Source: Candidatus Profundicultor aquiphilus (GTDB taxonomy: Bacteria > Atribacterota > Atribacteria > Atribacterales > Caldatribacteriaceae). Taken from it: DNA of 7,532 nt. Below the pieces are notes generated by a model that did no database searches, was not told where the DNA came from, and saw nothing but the letters and a program-made list of their open reading frames with translations. This document shows positions 1 through 6,455 of the stretch, piece after piece; within the stretch, counting starts at the first letter, position 1, and every line of letters begins with the position of its first letter. The translations under genes and the position numbers were made by a program. Location: contig JABUEZ010000099.1 in NCBI GenBank assembly GCA_013314795.1, positions 1 to 7,532 of the forward strand. The letters are read 5' to 3'.

Positions 1-612
1 TCGTGGTGGAGTACAGGTGTTGAGGCGGCCGAGTTCTAAGCCCAGGTTTTTCAGACACTGAGCTAATGCCTGAGCGGGAAATTCCCCCTGTCTTCCAGCA
101 GGGAAATGCAGTTCTCCGATATGAACGACACCGTTGAGGAATGTACCGGTACAGATCACCACGGCCTGAGCCGAAAATTTTGTTCCCTGTTTGACCCGAA
201 TGCCGCACACTTTCCCTTCGTGATCGGTGAGAATTTCTTCCACCTCTCCCTGGAAGAAATGAAGACTGGGGTTTGCCTCAAGAAATTCCCTCATGATAAG
301 GCTGTAGCGATCTCTCTGTGTCTGTGCTCGGAGAGTTTGCACTGCTGGACCTTTACCGGTGTTCACCTTTTTGATATGAATGGTACACCGGTCGGTCACT
401 CTTCCCATAAGACCTCCCAGAGCATCAATTTCCCGTACCACGTGTCCCTTCCCCGGCCCACCAATAGCAGGATTACAGGGCATGAGTGCAATGTGATGGA
501 TTGAAGTGGTTACAAGGAGAGTGGCAAGGCCCATCTGTGAAGCCGCATATGCGGCTTCACAGCCAGCATGACCACCACCGATTACAATAACTTCATAATG
601 TTGTTCCCTCAT
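1..612 (-). CDS. mnmG: MnmG (GidA), tRNA uridine-5-carboxymethylaminomethyl modification enzyme, N-terminal 204 residues (partial)
   Basis: This is the FAD-binding subunit of the MnmE-MnmG complex, which installs the carboxymethylaminomethyl group on U34 of certain tRNAs in the cytoplasm. The reverse-strand reading frame is open from the ATG at 612 to the window edge. It starts MREQHYEVIVIGGGHAGCEAA, with the Rossmann dinucleotide motif GGGHAG at residues 12-17. The family motif MPCNPAIGGPGKGH follows at 44-57, including the conserved Cys46. Further on are a VNTGKGPAV segment near residue 83, an ICTGTFLNG segment near 153, and a terminal TPPR. The start is supported by AAGGGGG at 620-626, seven bases upstream. 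The gene follows malQ on the same strand with a 37-bp gap and may also have its own promoter there. One oddity is that the usual KTGTPPR motif reads NTCTPPR at the edge. The C-terminal two thirds lie outside the window. TrmFO is a distant relative but does not carry these motifs. Confidence 0.94.
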   Translation of the reverse strand, partial: MREQHYEVIVIGGGHAGCEAAYAASQMGLATLLVTTSIHHIALMPCNPAIGGPGKGHVVREIDALGGLMGRVTDRCTIHIKKVNTGKGPAVQTLRAQTQRDRYSLIMREFLEANPSLHFFQGEVEEILTDHEGKVCGIRVKQGTKFSAQAVVICTGTFLNGVVHIGELHFPAGRQGEFPAQALAQCLKNLGLELGRLNTCTPPR

Positions 613-638
613 TCTGGAACCCCCTTTTCCGGATAGAA

Positions 639-647
639 AGTATACCA
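639..647 (-). promoter_or_regulatory. Candidate extended -10 promoter for mnmG
   Basis: On the minus strand the malQ-mnmG gap reads TGGTATACT, an extended -10 element (TG, one base, then a TATAAT-like hexamer with one mismatch). It would start transcription near 632, about 20 bases before the mnmG ATG, with the ribosome-binding site between. There is no good -35 hexamer at the usual spacing, which extended -10 promoters can tolerate. The element overlaps the last codon region of malQ, whose stop is at 650-652. This is a sequence match only. Confidence 0.42.
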
Positions 648-649
648 TT

Positions 650-2590
650 CTAATGGCGGGCTTGAAAAATCTGGGCGAGCTTCTCAATCCGCTGGGGAAG
701 GTCTTCAGGAATGATCAGGCGGTGGCGCCAGTTGGGAAATTCGGTCGTTGTTCCAGGGAGGTTGGGCTGCATGGCGCTCTCCAGGATATCGTCAAGGCTC
801 ATGGCCACAAGTAAAGAAGGGGTAAGAGCAAGAAACCGTGCCAGACGTTCCCATAAGGGGTATTCTTCGCCTCCTCCCCATTCCTGCCACAATTTGAAAA
901 GGTTTTCGATAAATGCTTCTCGTGTCTGTCTCTGCCGCTCTCCTTCTTCTTTGGTGAAAATGCCGAGCCTTTCCCGAATGTGAATATCGTTTCCCTCCAG
1001 GAAGCCCAGGAAGGTGGGCATATCATGCGTATTCGGAGTGGTAAAACTCAGGAGAGGATATGAGGATGGATGACGAGGCCAATTACCATCTTTTTCGAAG
1101 TAGAAAACCTTGGTCGAAAGAATTCTCGCTTTTTCCATAGCCCGACGAACGGCATTGGGAACAGTACCCAGGTCTTCTCCGATAATGGTAACCTTGTTCC
1201 GGTAACTTTCCAGAGCCAATATGGCTAAAGTTTCCGCAAAGAAAGAACGCACATATGTTCCTTCTTTTGCACTGGCTCCTTGAGGAATAAGGAAAAGACG
1301 GTGTAGGCCCATAATGTGGTCAATACGCAAAAACTTTGCCAGACGAAAATTGAAGCGGAGAAGTTCGATAAAATGACGGTACCAATCACGGCGCTCTTTC
1401 CATGGGTTAAAAGGCGAAACACCCCAGTTCTGTCCCTGAGGAGAAAAATCGTCAGGCGGTGATCCAATGGAGCACTCAAAAATCATCTTTTTCTGCTCAA
1501 TCCAGCTTTCGATTCCTCGAGGAGATGAACCGATAGGCAGGTCAAAACCGAGTACAGGGAACCTTTTTCCGATTTCCTCGATTTTTTGTTCCATGAGCCA
1601 TTGTAAAAAAGCATAGTAAAGTACAGCCTTTTCATTTCTGGCTATTTCCCGCTTTACAGATTCTTTGTGACAGGTGCGAATTGCCTCGGGCCATTTCGTC
1701 CAATCCAGTCCTTCTTGTTCGGCAAAAGCCTGGAAGAAGGAAGCAAATAAAAGGCGTTCTCCCCGGTTCTCTACGAATCTCTGGAAGACCTCCCACTGCT
1801 TCGTGGCCGTGTTTCTCCTTTCAAAAAACGCATCGAAGAGTTGCCTGAGAAATCGATCCTTTTTCTGCCATACCTCCCAGTAACGAATTTCAGGACTTTC
1901 CCGTACTTCCTGAAAGACACACTCATCGTAGGGAAGATGGAATTCAGCAAACTGCTGAGCTATTTCCTCTATGGGAAGGTAAAGAGGCTCCAGAGACAAC
2001 CGGTCTGCGGGAAAATATGGGCTGAAACTGGCCTGGCTCTCCTTTCCAAGGAGATAAAGGGGTAAAAGCCCCAGGAATCGTCCACCCTTTTCGTGAACTA
2101 CTCGGGCAAGCATTTCCAGATCGCGGACATCGCCGATACCCTGATTGCGTTTGGTTAACAGCGAATAGAGGGCTGTGTTAATCCCCCAAAGTTTTTCAGA
2201 GGGAAGATAACAGCGAAACGGTGAAAACACCCACAAGATGGTGCAAGACATCCGTGGCAAAGCAAGGAAAACCTGGTAATACCCCCATGGAGCATCATCA
2301 GGGAGACGTAACAGGATACGCGGTCCGGTAAATCGGTAACAAGCAACCTCCTCTTGGTGTTCATTGAGGATGGTAAGCTCGCCTTCTTCCGTCGGTCCAG
2401 AGAGAAAGATCTGTCGCCCTTTACTGACCACCACTGGAGGGAAAAGGCCTTCTTCTTCCTGGAGACGTTCTACAAAGAAAGCCAGCGTTTCTAAAGGAAC
2501 CTGGATGAGTTCTCCTCGAATATTCTGATAGCACTCGGCCACTCCATATCGACGAGCAAGGCGTCTAATTTCCTCTTCCTGTTTTTTCAT
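650..2590 (-). CDS. malQ: 4-alpha-glucanotransferase (amylomaltase, GH77)
   Basis: The enzyme transfers alpha-1,4-glucan segments between malto-oligosaccharides and releases glucose, acting in the cytoplasm in maltodextrin or glycogen use. The 646-residue protein has the long MalQ-type architecture. An N-terminal region of about 120 residues precedes the GH77 barrel, which begins around residue 130 (LWGINTALYSL, then GIGDVRDL at 151-158). Substrate-loop motifs include FSPYFPADRL at 189-198 and GSPPDDFSPQGQNWG at 376-390. The catalytic residues are visible: Asp424 in RIDHIMG (nucleophile), Glu472 in GEDLG (acid/base) and Asp523 in NTHDMPT (transition-state stabiliser). PNLPGTTTEFPNWR at 609-622 is the usual C-terminal signature. 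The ATG at 2590 has TAAGGAG at 2599-2605 eight bases upstream. There is no signal peptide. It lies first in a minus-strand pair with mnmG, divergent from the LacI-family gene. The reading frame is intact, and all catalytic positions are present. Confidence 0.95.
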   Translation of the reverse strand: MKKQEEEIRRLARRYGVAECYQNIRGELIQVPLETLAFFVERLQEEEGLFPPVVVSKGRQIFLSGPTEEGELTILNEHQEEVACYRFTGPRILLRLPDDAPWGYYQVFLALPRMSCTILWVFSPFRCYLPSEKLWGINTALYSLLTKRNQGIGDVRDLEMLARVVHEKGGRFLGLLPLYLLGKESQASFSPYFPADRLSLEPLYLPIEEIAQQFAEFHLPYDECVFQEVRESPEIRYWEVWQKKDRFLRQLFDAFFERRNTATKQWEVFQRFVENRGERLLFASFFQAFAEQEGLDWTKWPEAIRTCHKESVKREIARNEKAVLYYAFLQWLMEQKIEEIGKRFPVLGFDLPIGSSPRGIESWIEQKKMIFECSIGSPPDDFSPQGQNWGVSPFNPWKERRDWYRHFIELLRFNFRLAKFLRIDHIMGLHRLFLIPQGASAKEGTYVRSFFAETLAILALESYRNKVTIIGEDLGTVPNAVRRAMEKARILSTKVFYFEKDGNWPRHPSSYPLLSFTTPNTHDMPTFLGFLEGNDIHIRERLGIFTKEEGERQRQTREAFIENLFKLWQEWGGGEEYPLWERLARFLALTPSLLVAMSLDDILESAMQPNLPGTTTEFPNWRHRLIIPEDLPQRIEKLAQIFQARH

Positions 2591-2620
2591 GATACCTGCT
2601 CCTTACTAAAATGGTTTCTT

Positions 2621-2629
2621 ATTGTATCA
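2621..2629 (-). promoter_or_regulatory. Candidate extended -10 promoter for malQ
   Basis: The minus strand reads TGATACAAT, an extended -10 with one mismatch in the hexamer (TACAAT). It would start transcription about 20-25 bases upstream of the malQ ATG, leaving room for the Shine-Dalgarno at 2599-2605. No convincing -35 hexamer lies 16-18 bases upstream. The region there is A/T-rich (2641-2658), which could act like an UP element. No operator-like palindrome overlaps this element. Confidence 0.5.
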
Positions 2630-2647
2630 TAGCCCCAAGCACAAAAA

Positions 2648-2659
2648 GAAAAATTTTTC
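2648..2659. other. A5T5 palindromic tract upstream of the malQ promoter
   Basis: GAAAAATTTTTC is a perfect 12-bp palindrome made of an A5T5 tract, lying about 20-35 bases upstream of the malQ -10. Such tracts bend DNA and can contact the RNA polymerase alpha subunit. The role here is inferred from position only, and a chance A/T-rich run is just as possible. Confidence 0.25.
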
Positions 2660-2727
2660 CACAAATCAGGATGGCATTCTCTGATAGGGAAACATGCTCA
2701 ACTTCACTGTTCCATTTTCAGATTTCG

Positions 2728-2736
2728 TGGTATAAT
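2728..2736 (+). promoter_or_regulatory. Extended -10 promoter for the LacI-regulator/sugar transporter operon
   Basis: TGGTATAAT is a perfect consensus -10 hexamer (2731-2736) preceded by the extended TG. Transcription would begin near 2743, about 30 bases before the regulator ATG at 2774. No clear -35 hexamer stands at normal spacing; the best candidates match only about three of six bases. The palindromic operator begins at the very next base, so a bound repressor would cover the transcription start. Confidence 0.65.
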
Positions 2737-2750
2737 TGTTACCGGTAACA
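2737..2750. promoter_or_regulatory. LacI-family-type operator, perfect 14-bp palindrome
   Basis: TGTTACCGGTAACA equals its own reverse complement across all 14 bases, with a central C-G step as in operators of LacI-family repressors. It abuts the -10 hexamer and spans the predicted start site, and it lies 24 bases upstream of the LacI-family gene. This position suggests autorepression and control of the downstream transporter genes. I saw no second full copy in the window, and specifically none in front of the binding-protein gene at 3827-3904. Binding by the adjacent regulator is inferred from proximity and from the shape of the site. Confidence 0.75.
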
Positions 2751-2773
2751 TAAAAAGCATTAAGGGTAAAGCA

Positions 2774-3826
2774 ATGTCTACAATCTACGATGTGGCTCAA
2801 AGAGCAGGGGTTTCGGCGATGACGGTATCCAGAGTCCTGAATGGTAAAAAAGGCGTCAGGCCTGAAACTCGAAAGAGGGTTCTTAAAGCCATTGAGGAAA
2901 CCGGTTATATTCCGAATTCCCTGGCTCGAAGTTTCACCTTGCAGAAAACCAAAACCATCGGCCTGGTGATCGCGGATATTACCAATCCCTTTTTTACCAC
3001 TTTGGCTCGAGGGGTGGAAAACATTGCGGCGAAAAATCAGTTCAGCGTAATTTTCTGCAGTACGGATGAAGACCGGGAAAAAGAGGCACTGTACCTCGAA
3101 ATCCTGGTCAGAAAAAGAGTTGACGGGATCATCCTTGCTCCTGCAACTCAAAAGGGGGATTCTTTGAAATCAATTCTTATAAAACGTATTCCGATTGTGC
3201 TTGTAGACCGCGAATTAAAAAGCCCAAAGAATCTGGATTTGGATATCGTTAAGGGAGATAGCGTATATGGTGCCTATATTCTGACAAAACATTTGCTGAG
3301 TCTTGGGCACAGGCGTATCGGTATAGTGGTAGGAAGTAGAGAAATTTCCACCGCGGAGGAACGAGTACAGGGCTATAAAGAAGCTCTGATAGAGATGGGG
3401 ATACCGGTTGAGGAATCACTGATTAAGTTCTCCAGTTATTCAGAAGAGGGGGGATACACTGCTACAAAAGAGCTTTTGCAAATGCGTGAAAGACCAACGG
3501 CCATTTTCGGCGGCAACAATTTCATCACGGTCGGTGCGATAACGGCAATTAAAGAGGCCGAATTGCGGATCCCCCATGACGTGGCACTTGTTTCTTTTGG
3601 AGACATCGATTTTCTCTCCCAAATATACCCGTTTTTCACTGTCGTTACTCAACCAGCTTATTCGATGGGAGTCATTGCTGCAGAACTTTTGATCAGAAAA
3701 ATAGAGGGAAGAGACAAAGTGAAAGAGAAGAGGGAGGTGGTGCTCAAACCAGAGCTGGTCATTAGGGAATCAGCAGGGGAATTACTGACAAAGGAGGTGA
3801 GAGCGAAAGAATTCTGTAGCGCGTGA
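2774..3826 (+). CDS. LacI-family transcriptional regulator of the adjacent sugar transporter operon
   Basis: This is a 350-residue cytoplasmic DNA-binding protein. The N-terminal helix-turn-helix covers roughly residues 3-23 (IYDVAQRAGVSAMTVSRVLN), with Ala15-Met16 at the two positions that largely set operator specificity in this family. The hinge helix contains NSLARS at 48-53, and Leu50 corresponds to the residue that wedges into the central C-G step of the operator. The effector domain from about residue 60 is a periplasmic-binding-protein-like fold, with DITNPFF at 68-74, VDRE at 144-147, GHRRIG at 178-183 and SFGDID at 274-279. The ATG follows a modest AAGGG at 2762-2766. It is the first gene of the operon, 78 bp upstream of the binding-protein gene, and the palindrome at 2737-2750 probably mediates autorepression. 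The inducer is unknown. About 16 residues extend beyond the usual family C-terminus. Confidence 0.93.
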   Translation: MSTIYDVAQRAGVSAMTVSRVLNGKKGVRPETRKRVLKAIEETGYIPNSLARSFTLQKTKTIGLVIADITNPFFTTLARGVENIAAKNQFSVIFCSTDEDREKEALYLEILVRKRVDGIILAPATQKGDSLKSILIKRIPIVLVDRELKSPKNLDLDIVKGDSVYGAYILTKHLLSLGHRRIGIVVGSREISTAEERVQGYKEALIEMGIPVEESLIKFSSYSEEGGYTATKELLQMRERPTAIFGGNNFITVGAITAIKEAELRIPHDVALVSFGDIDFLSQIYPFFTVVTQPAYSMGVIAAELLIRKIEGRDKVKEKREVVLKPELVIRESAGELLTKEVRAKEFCSA

Positions 3827-3886
3827 GTATCTGCGGGTTCAATTTGAGTAAAGAACCATAAGAGTAGTTTCGGCCAAAAATACCAA

Positions 3887-3894
3887 AAGGAGGT
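3887..3894 (+). promoter_or_regulatory. Strong Shine-Dalgarno of the binding-protein gene
   Basis: AAGGAGGT is a near-perfect anti-16S match, ten bases before the ATG at 3905, consistent with high expression of a binding protein. It lies inside a short ATACC...GGTAT inverted repeat (3880-3896) that is too weak to call as a structural switch. The rest of the 78-bp gap (3827-3904) shows no convincing separate promoter or operator. Confidence 0.75.
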
Positions 3895-3904
3895 ATCGAC
3901 AAAC

Positions 3905-4855
3905 ATGAAATATTTACGAAGTGTGTTGCTTTTGGTTGTTCTGGCAGTGGTTCTTTCCATCGGTATTGCATGCGCAGAGGAAAAAGCTCTCTACATTCCC
4001 ATGATTTCTAAGGGTTTCCAACACCAGTTCTGGCAGGCAGTGAAGAAGGGTGCGGAGCAGGCAGCGAAAGACTACGGTGTTACTATCACCTTTGAGGGGC
4101 CAGAGTCCGAAGCCATGGTTGATAAGCAGATTGATATGCTTCAGGCGGCCTTGGCAAAGAAGCCCGATGCATTGTGTCTGGCGGCTCTTGACTCCAAGGC
4201 AGTGGTTCCATATGTAGAAAAGGCAAAAGAAATGGGCATTCCTGTGATTGGTTTTGACTCAGGAGTGGAAAGCGATATCCCGGTAACGACGGTTGCAACC
4301 GATAATATCAAAGCCGCAGGATATGCCGCGGATAAAATGGCTGAGTTGATTGGTGGCGAAGGAGAAGTAGCGCTGGTTGTTCACGACCAGACCAGTCGGA
4401 CCGGTATTGATCGGCGTGACGGCTTTGTAAATCGGATTAAGGAAAAATATCCCAATATCAAAATTGTAGATATCCAGTATGGTGGCGGAGACCACCTTAA
4501 ATCTACGGATCTGGCGAAAGCTATCATCCAGGCCCATCCAAATTTGAAGGGCATTTTTGGTGCCAATGAAGGTTCTGCTATCGGTGTCATCAATGCCGTA
4601 AGAGAACTCAATAAAATCGGCCAGATTGTGGTTATTGGGTATGACTCTGGAAAACAGCAAATGGATGCCATTCGAGAGGGCCTCATGGCGGGAGCCATCA
4701 CTCAGAATCCGGTCGGAATGGGCTATATGGCTGTTGAAGCAGCCATCAAAGCTGTGAAAGGAGAGGAACTGCCCAAATATATTGACAGTGGCTTCTACTG
4801 GTACGATAAAAGCAACATTGATTCTCCAGAAATCAAGCAGTGTCTGTACGAGTAG
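3905..4855 (+). CDS. Sugar ABC transporter substrate-binding protein (RbsB-like, Peripla_BP_4 type)
   Basis: This is the exported ligand-capturing component of a CUT2-class sugar importer. The 316-residue protein begins with a signal peptide: Lys2 and Arg5, then a hydrophobic stretch at about 7-21, then ACA at 22-24, which suits signal peptidase I cleavage before EEK. Cys23 is present, but the -3 residue is Gly, so a lipoprotein is less likely. The mature part has two-lobed type I binding-protein features. These include GFQHQFWQAVKKGAEQAA at 37-54, IPVIGFDSG at 112-120, ATDN at 131-134, GANEGSAIG at 219-227, VIGYDSG at 243-249 and TQNP at 266-269. Asp118, Asn221, Asp247 and Gln267 align with ligand-contacting positions of ribose-binding protein. 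However, the Asp-Arg pair of that protein is Asp-Ser here, so ribose is doubtful. It is followed by an intrinsic terminator and then the ATPase gene. The sugar remains unknown. Confidence 0.92.
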   Translation: MKYLRSVLLLVVLAVVLSIGIACAEEKALYIPMISKGFQHQFWQAVKKGAEQAAKDYGVTITFEGPESEAMVDKQIDMLQAALAKKPDALCLAALDSKAVVPYVEKAKEMGIPVIGFDSGVESDIPVTTVATDNIKAAGYAADKMAELIGGEGEVALVVHDQTSRTGIDRRDGFVNRIKEKYPNIKIVDIQYGGGDHLKSTDLAKAIIQAHPNLKGIFGANEGSAIGVINAVRELNKIGQIVVIGYDSGKQQMDAIREGLMAGAITQNPVGMGYMAVEAAIKAVKGEELPKYIDSGFYWYDKSNIDSPEIKQCLYE

Positions 4856-4868
4856 ATACCAAAGCCTC

Positions 4869-4896
4869 AAAAGAGGGCCCATCTGGGCCCTCTTTT
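4869..4896 (+). terminator. Intrinsic terminator between the binding-protein and ATPase genes
   Basis: AAAAGAGGGCCC (4869-4880) and GGGCCCTCTTTT (4885-4896) form a perfect 12-bp stem with the four-base loop ATCT, and a T-run ends the right arm. The stem starts 14 bases after the binding-protein stop codon. Because the ATPase and permease genes continue on the same strand with no obvious promoter between, partial termination is the likely role. It would leave more binding-protein mRNA than transporter mRNA. The A-run on the left arm means it could also work on the minus strand, though no minus-strand gene reads into it. Confidence 0.88.
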
Positions 4897-4911
4897 AGCT
4901 TATGAATGTGT

Positions 4912-4916
4912 GAGGG
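4912..4916 (+). promoter_or_regulatory. Ribosome-binding site that decides the ATPase start
   Basis: GAGGG lies eight bases upstream of the ATG at 4925. The longer frame from the GTG at 4910 would have only AGCTTATGAATGT between it and the terminator stem, with no Shine-Dalgarno. The ATG start also gives an N-terminus (MKEPLVLMEGIDKSFPG) that matches the length seen in RbsA-type proteins. Confidence 0.65.
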
Positions 4917-4924
4917 ATGAACCA

Positions 4925-6436
4925 ATGAAGGAACCACTCGTTTTAATGGAAGGAATCGACAAAAGCTTTCCCGGAGTTCGAGCACTGGAAAATTGCCGAT
5001 TTGAGCTTATGCCTGGAGAAATTCACGCCCTGGTAGGTGAAAATGGTGCTGGTAAATCCACGCTCATGAAAATCCTGACTGGGGTATTCCAGAAGGATGC
5101 TGGACATATTATATACAAAGGCAAAGAAGTTAGAATTCCCAACCCCAGAGCGGCTCAGGAATTAGGTATCAGCATTGTGCATCAGGAACTCAACCTTATG
5201 CCTCATCTGACCGTGGCCCAAAATATTTTCATTGGACGCGAAACAAGAAGGAAGGGTTTTTCTCTTTTCCTCGATGAGGAGGAGATGAACCGGAGGGCTC
5301 AAGAATTGCTGGAAATGTTTCACATGCGTATTGATCCCCGAATAAAAGTTCAGGAACTAACCGTAGCAAAACAGCAAATGGTGGAAATTGCCAAAGCTCT
5401 CTCTTTCAATGCTGAAGTCCTGATCATGGACGAACCCACGGCGACGCTGAGTGAAGCTGAAGTTGGAGAACTATTCCAGATTCTGAGAAAACTCAGAGAG
5501 AAGGGTATGGGAATTATTTACATCTCCCATCGGCTGGAGGAACTGAAAGAAATCGCCGATCGAGTTACAGTGATGCGTGATGGACACTATATTGGTACAC
5601 TGAACATTCAAGAAGTAACCATCGACCGAATTATCAGCATGATGGTGGGCAGAAACATTTATGAAACATCCAGCAAAGGACGTATCGATGCTGATGCTGA
5701 GATAGTCCTGGAGGTCAAAAACTTAAGTCGGGGCAGAGAAATGAAGAATGTAGGATTCAGGCTCAGAAAGGGGGAGATCCTGGGCCTGGCAGGACTGGTA
5801 GGATCAGGAAGAACTGAGGTGGCCAGAGCCATATTTGGTGCTGACCCCGTGGACTCAGGTGAAATCTATGTGAAGGGCCAGAAAGCCCACATTAAAAGCC
5901 CTTCCGATGCTATTCGCCATGGCATTGCATATCTCTCTGAAGACCGCAGGAGATACGGACTTATGCTTGGTTTGAGTGTGGAAGACAACGTAATTTTGCC
6001 TTCCATGAAGGACTTTTTGAATTTTAATTGTTTTATCAACCGAAAAAAGTCCAAGGAAAAATGTGAAGAGTACGTTGGTAAATTACGCATCAAAACCCCG
6101 ACTTTAGCTCAGAAGGTTAAAAACCTTTCCGGTGGAAATCAACAGAAAGTTATTGTCGCAAAATGGCTTATGAAAAATTGTGACATTCTGATTTTTGATG
6201 AGCCAACTCGAGGAATTGACGTTGGAGCGAAGAGCGAAATATATAAGCTACTGAATGAGCTTGCAGAGGAGGGAAAATCTATCATCATGATTTCTTCTGA
6301 GTTACCAGAAATCCTGCGCATGAGCCACAGGATTCTGGTGATGTGCGAAGGAAGAATTACCGGTGAAATCAATGCTCAGGAAGCTACTGAGGAGTTGGTC
6401 ATGAAATATGCCACTATGAGGAATAAGAATGAGTGA
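4925..6436 (+). CDS. Sugar ABC transporter ATP-binding protein, tandem-domain RbsA/MglA type
   Basis: This protein powers import by the neighbouring permease from the cytoplasmic face of the membrane. With the ATG at 4925 it has 503 residues, the normal length for a fused two-ATPase CUT2 subunit. The first domain has Walker A GENGAGKST at 38-46, Q-loop Gln87 in HQELN, the signature-like LTVAKQQ at 145-151, Walker B LIMDEP at 166-171 and switch His202 in ISHR. The second domain has a degenerate Walker A, GLVGSGRTE at 290-298, where the lysine is replaced by arginine. It also has SEDRRRYGL at 338-346, signature LSGGNQQK at 401-408 and Walker B IFDEPTRGIDVGAK at 423-436. This asymmetry is normal for RbsA and MglA. 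A GTG at 4910 could add five residues but lacks a ribosome-binding site. The gene follows the terminator, and its stop is 19 bp from the permease ATG. Family identity is firm; the transported sugar is not known. Confidence 0.94.
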   Translation: MKEPLVLMEGIDKSFPGVRALENCRFELMPGEIHALVGENGAGKSTLMKILTGVFQKDAGHIIYKGKEVRIPNPRAAQELGISIVHQELNLMPHLTVAQNIFIGRETRRKGFSLFLDEEEMNRRAQELLEMFHMRIDPRIKVQELTVAKQQMVEIAKALSFNAEVLIMDEPTATLSEAEVGELFQILRKLREKGMGIIYISHRLEELKEIADRVTVMRDGHYIGTLNIQEVTIDRIISMMVGRNIYETSSKGRIDADAEIVLEVKNLSRGREMKNVGFRLRKGEILGLAGLVGSGRTEVARAIFGADPVDSGEIYVKGQKAHIKSPSDAIRHGIAYLSEDRRRYGLMLGLSVEDNVILPSMKDFLNFNCFINRKKSKEKCEEYVGKLRIKTPTLAQKVKNLSGGNQQKVIVAKWLMKNCDILIFDEPTRGIDVGAKSEIYKLLNELAEEGKSIIMISSELPEILRMSHRILVMCEGRITGEINAQEATEELVMKYATMRNKNE

Positions 6437-6455
6437 TTAACGGAGGGTTAACGAA

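Noticed and set aside
142..153. Perfect palindrome TGTACCGGTACA
   Set aside because: It resembles the operator, but it encodes the conserved Cys-Thr-Gly-Thr of MnmG. The bases are explained by coding constraint.
106..504. A 132-residue open frame on the plus strand
   Set aside because: It lies wholly antisense to mnmG, whose reading frame has clear family motifs. The plus-strand product has no recognisable features and no ribosome-binding site.
2666..3151. A 161-residue minus-strand open frame over the start of the regulator gene
   Set aside because: It overlaps the regulator's helix-turn-helix coding region, the operator and the promoter. It has no family resemblance and is a shadow frame.
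3791..3800. AAGGAGGTGA near the end of the regulator gene
   Set aside because: It is a good Shine-Dalgarno match, but no new start codon in a separate open frame follows at proper spacing. It encodes the regulator's own KEVR residues.
4290..4301. Perfect palindrome CGGTTGCAACCG inside the binding-protein gene
   Set aside because: It lies mid-gene over the VATD codons, with spacing unlike the operator, and is probably chance.
4259..4882. A 207-residue minus-strand open frame opposite the binding-protein gene
   Set aside because: Its start falls in the loop of the terminator hairpin and its sequence has no protein-family signature. The plus-strand gene explains the region.
4902..4913. Mini open frame ATGAATGTGTGA (three codons) just before the ATPase gene
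   Set aside because: It has no ribosome-binding site and such short frames are common by chance. A leader-peptide role is not supported.
5792..5818. Walker A of the second ATPase domain lacks its lysine (GLVGSGRTE)
   Set aside because: Degeneracy of this site is normal for tandem sugar ATPases such as RbsA and MglA, so it is not a defect.
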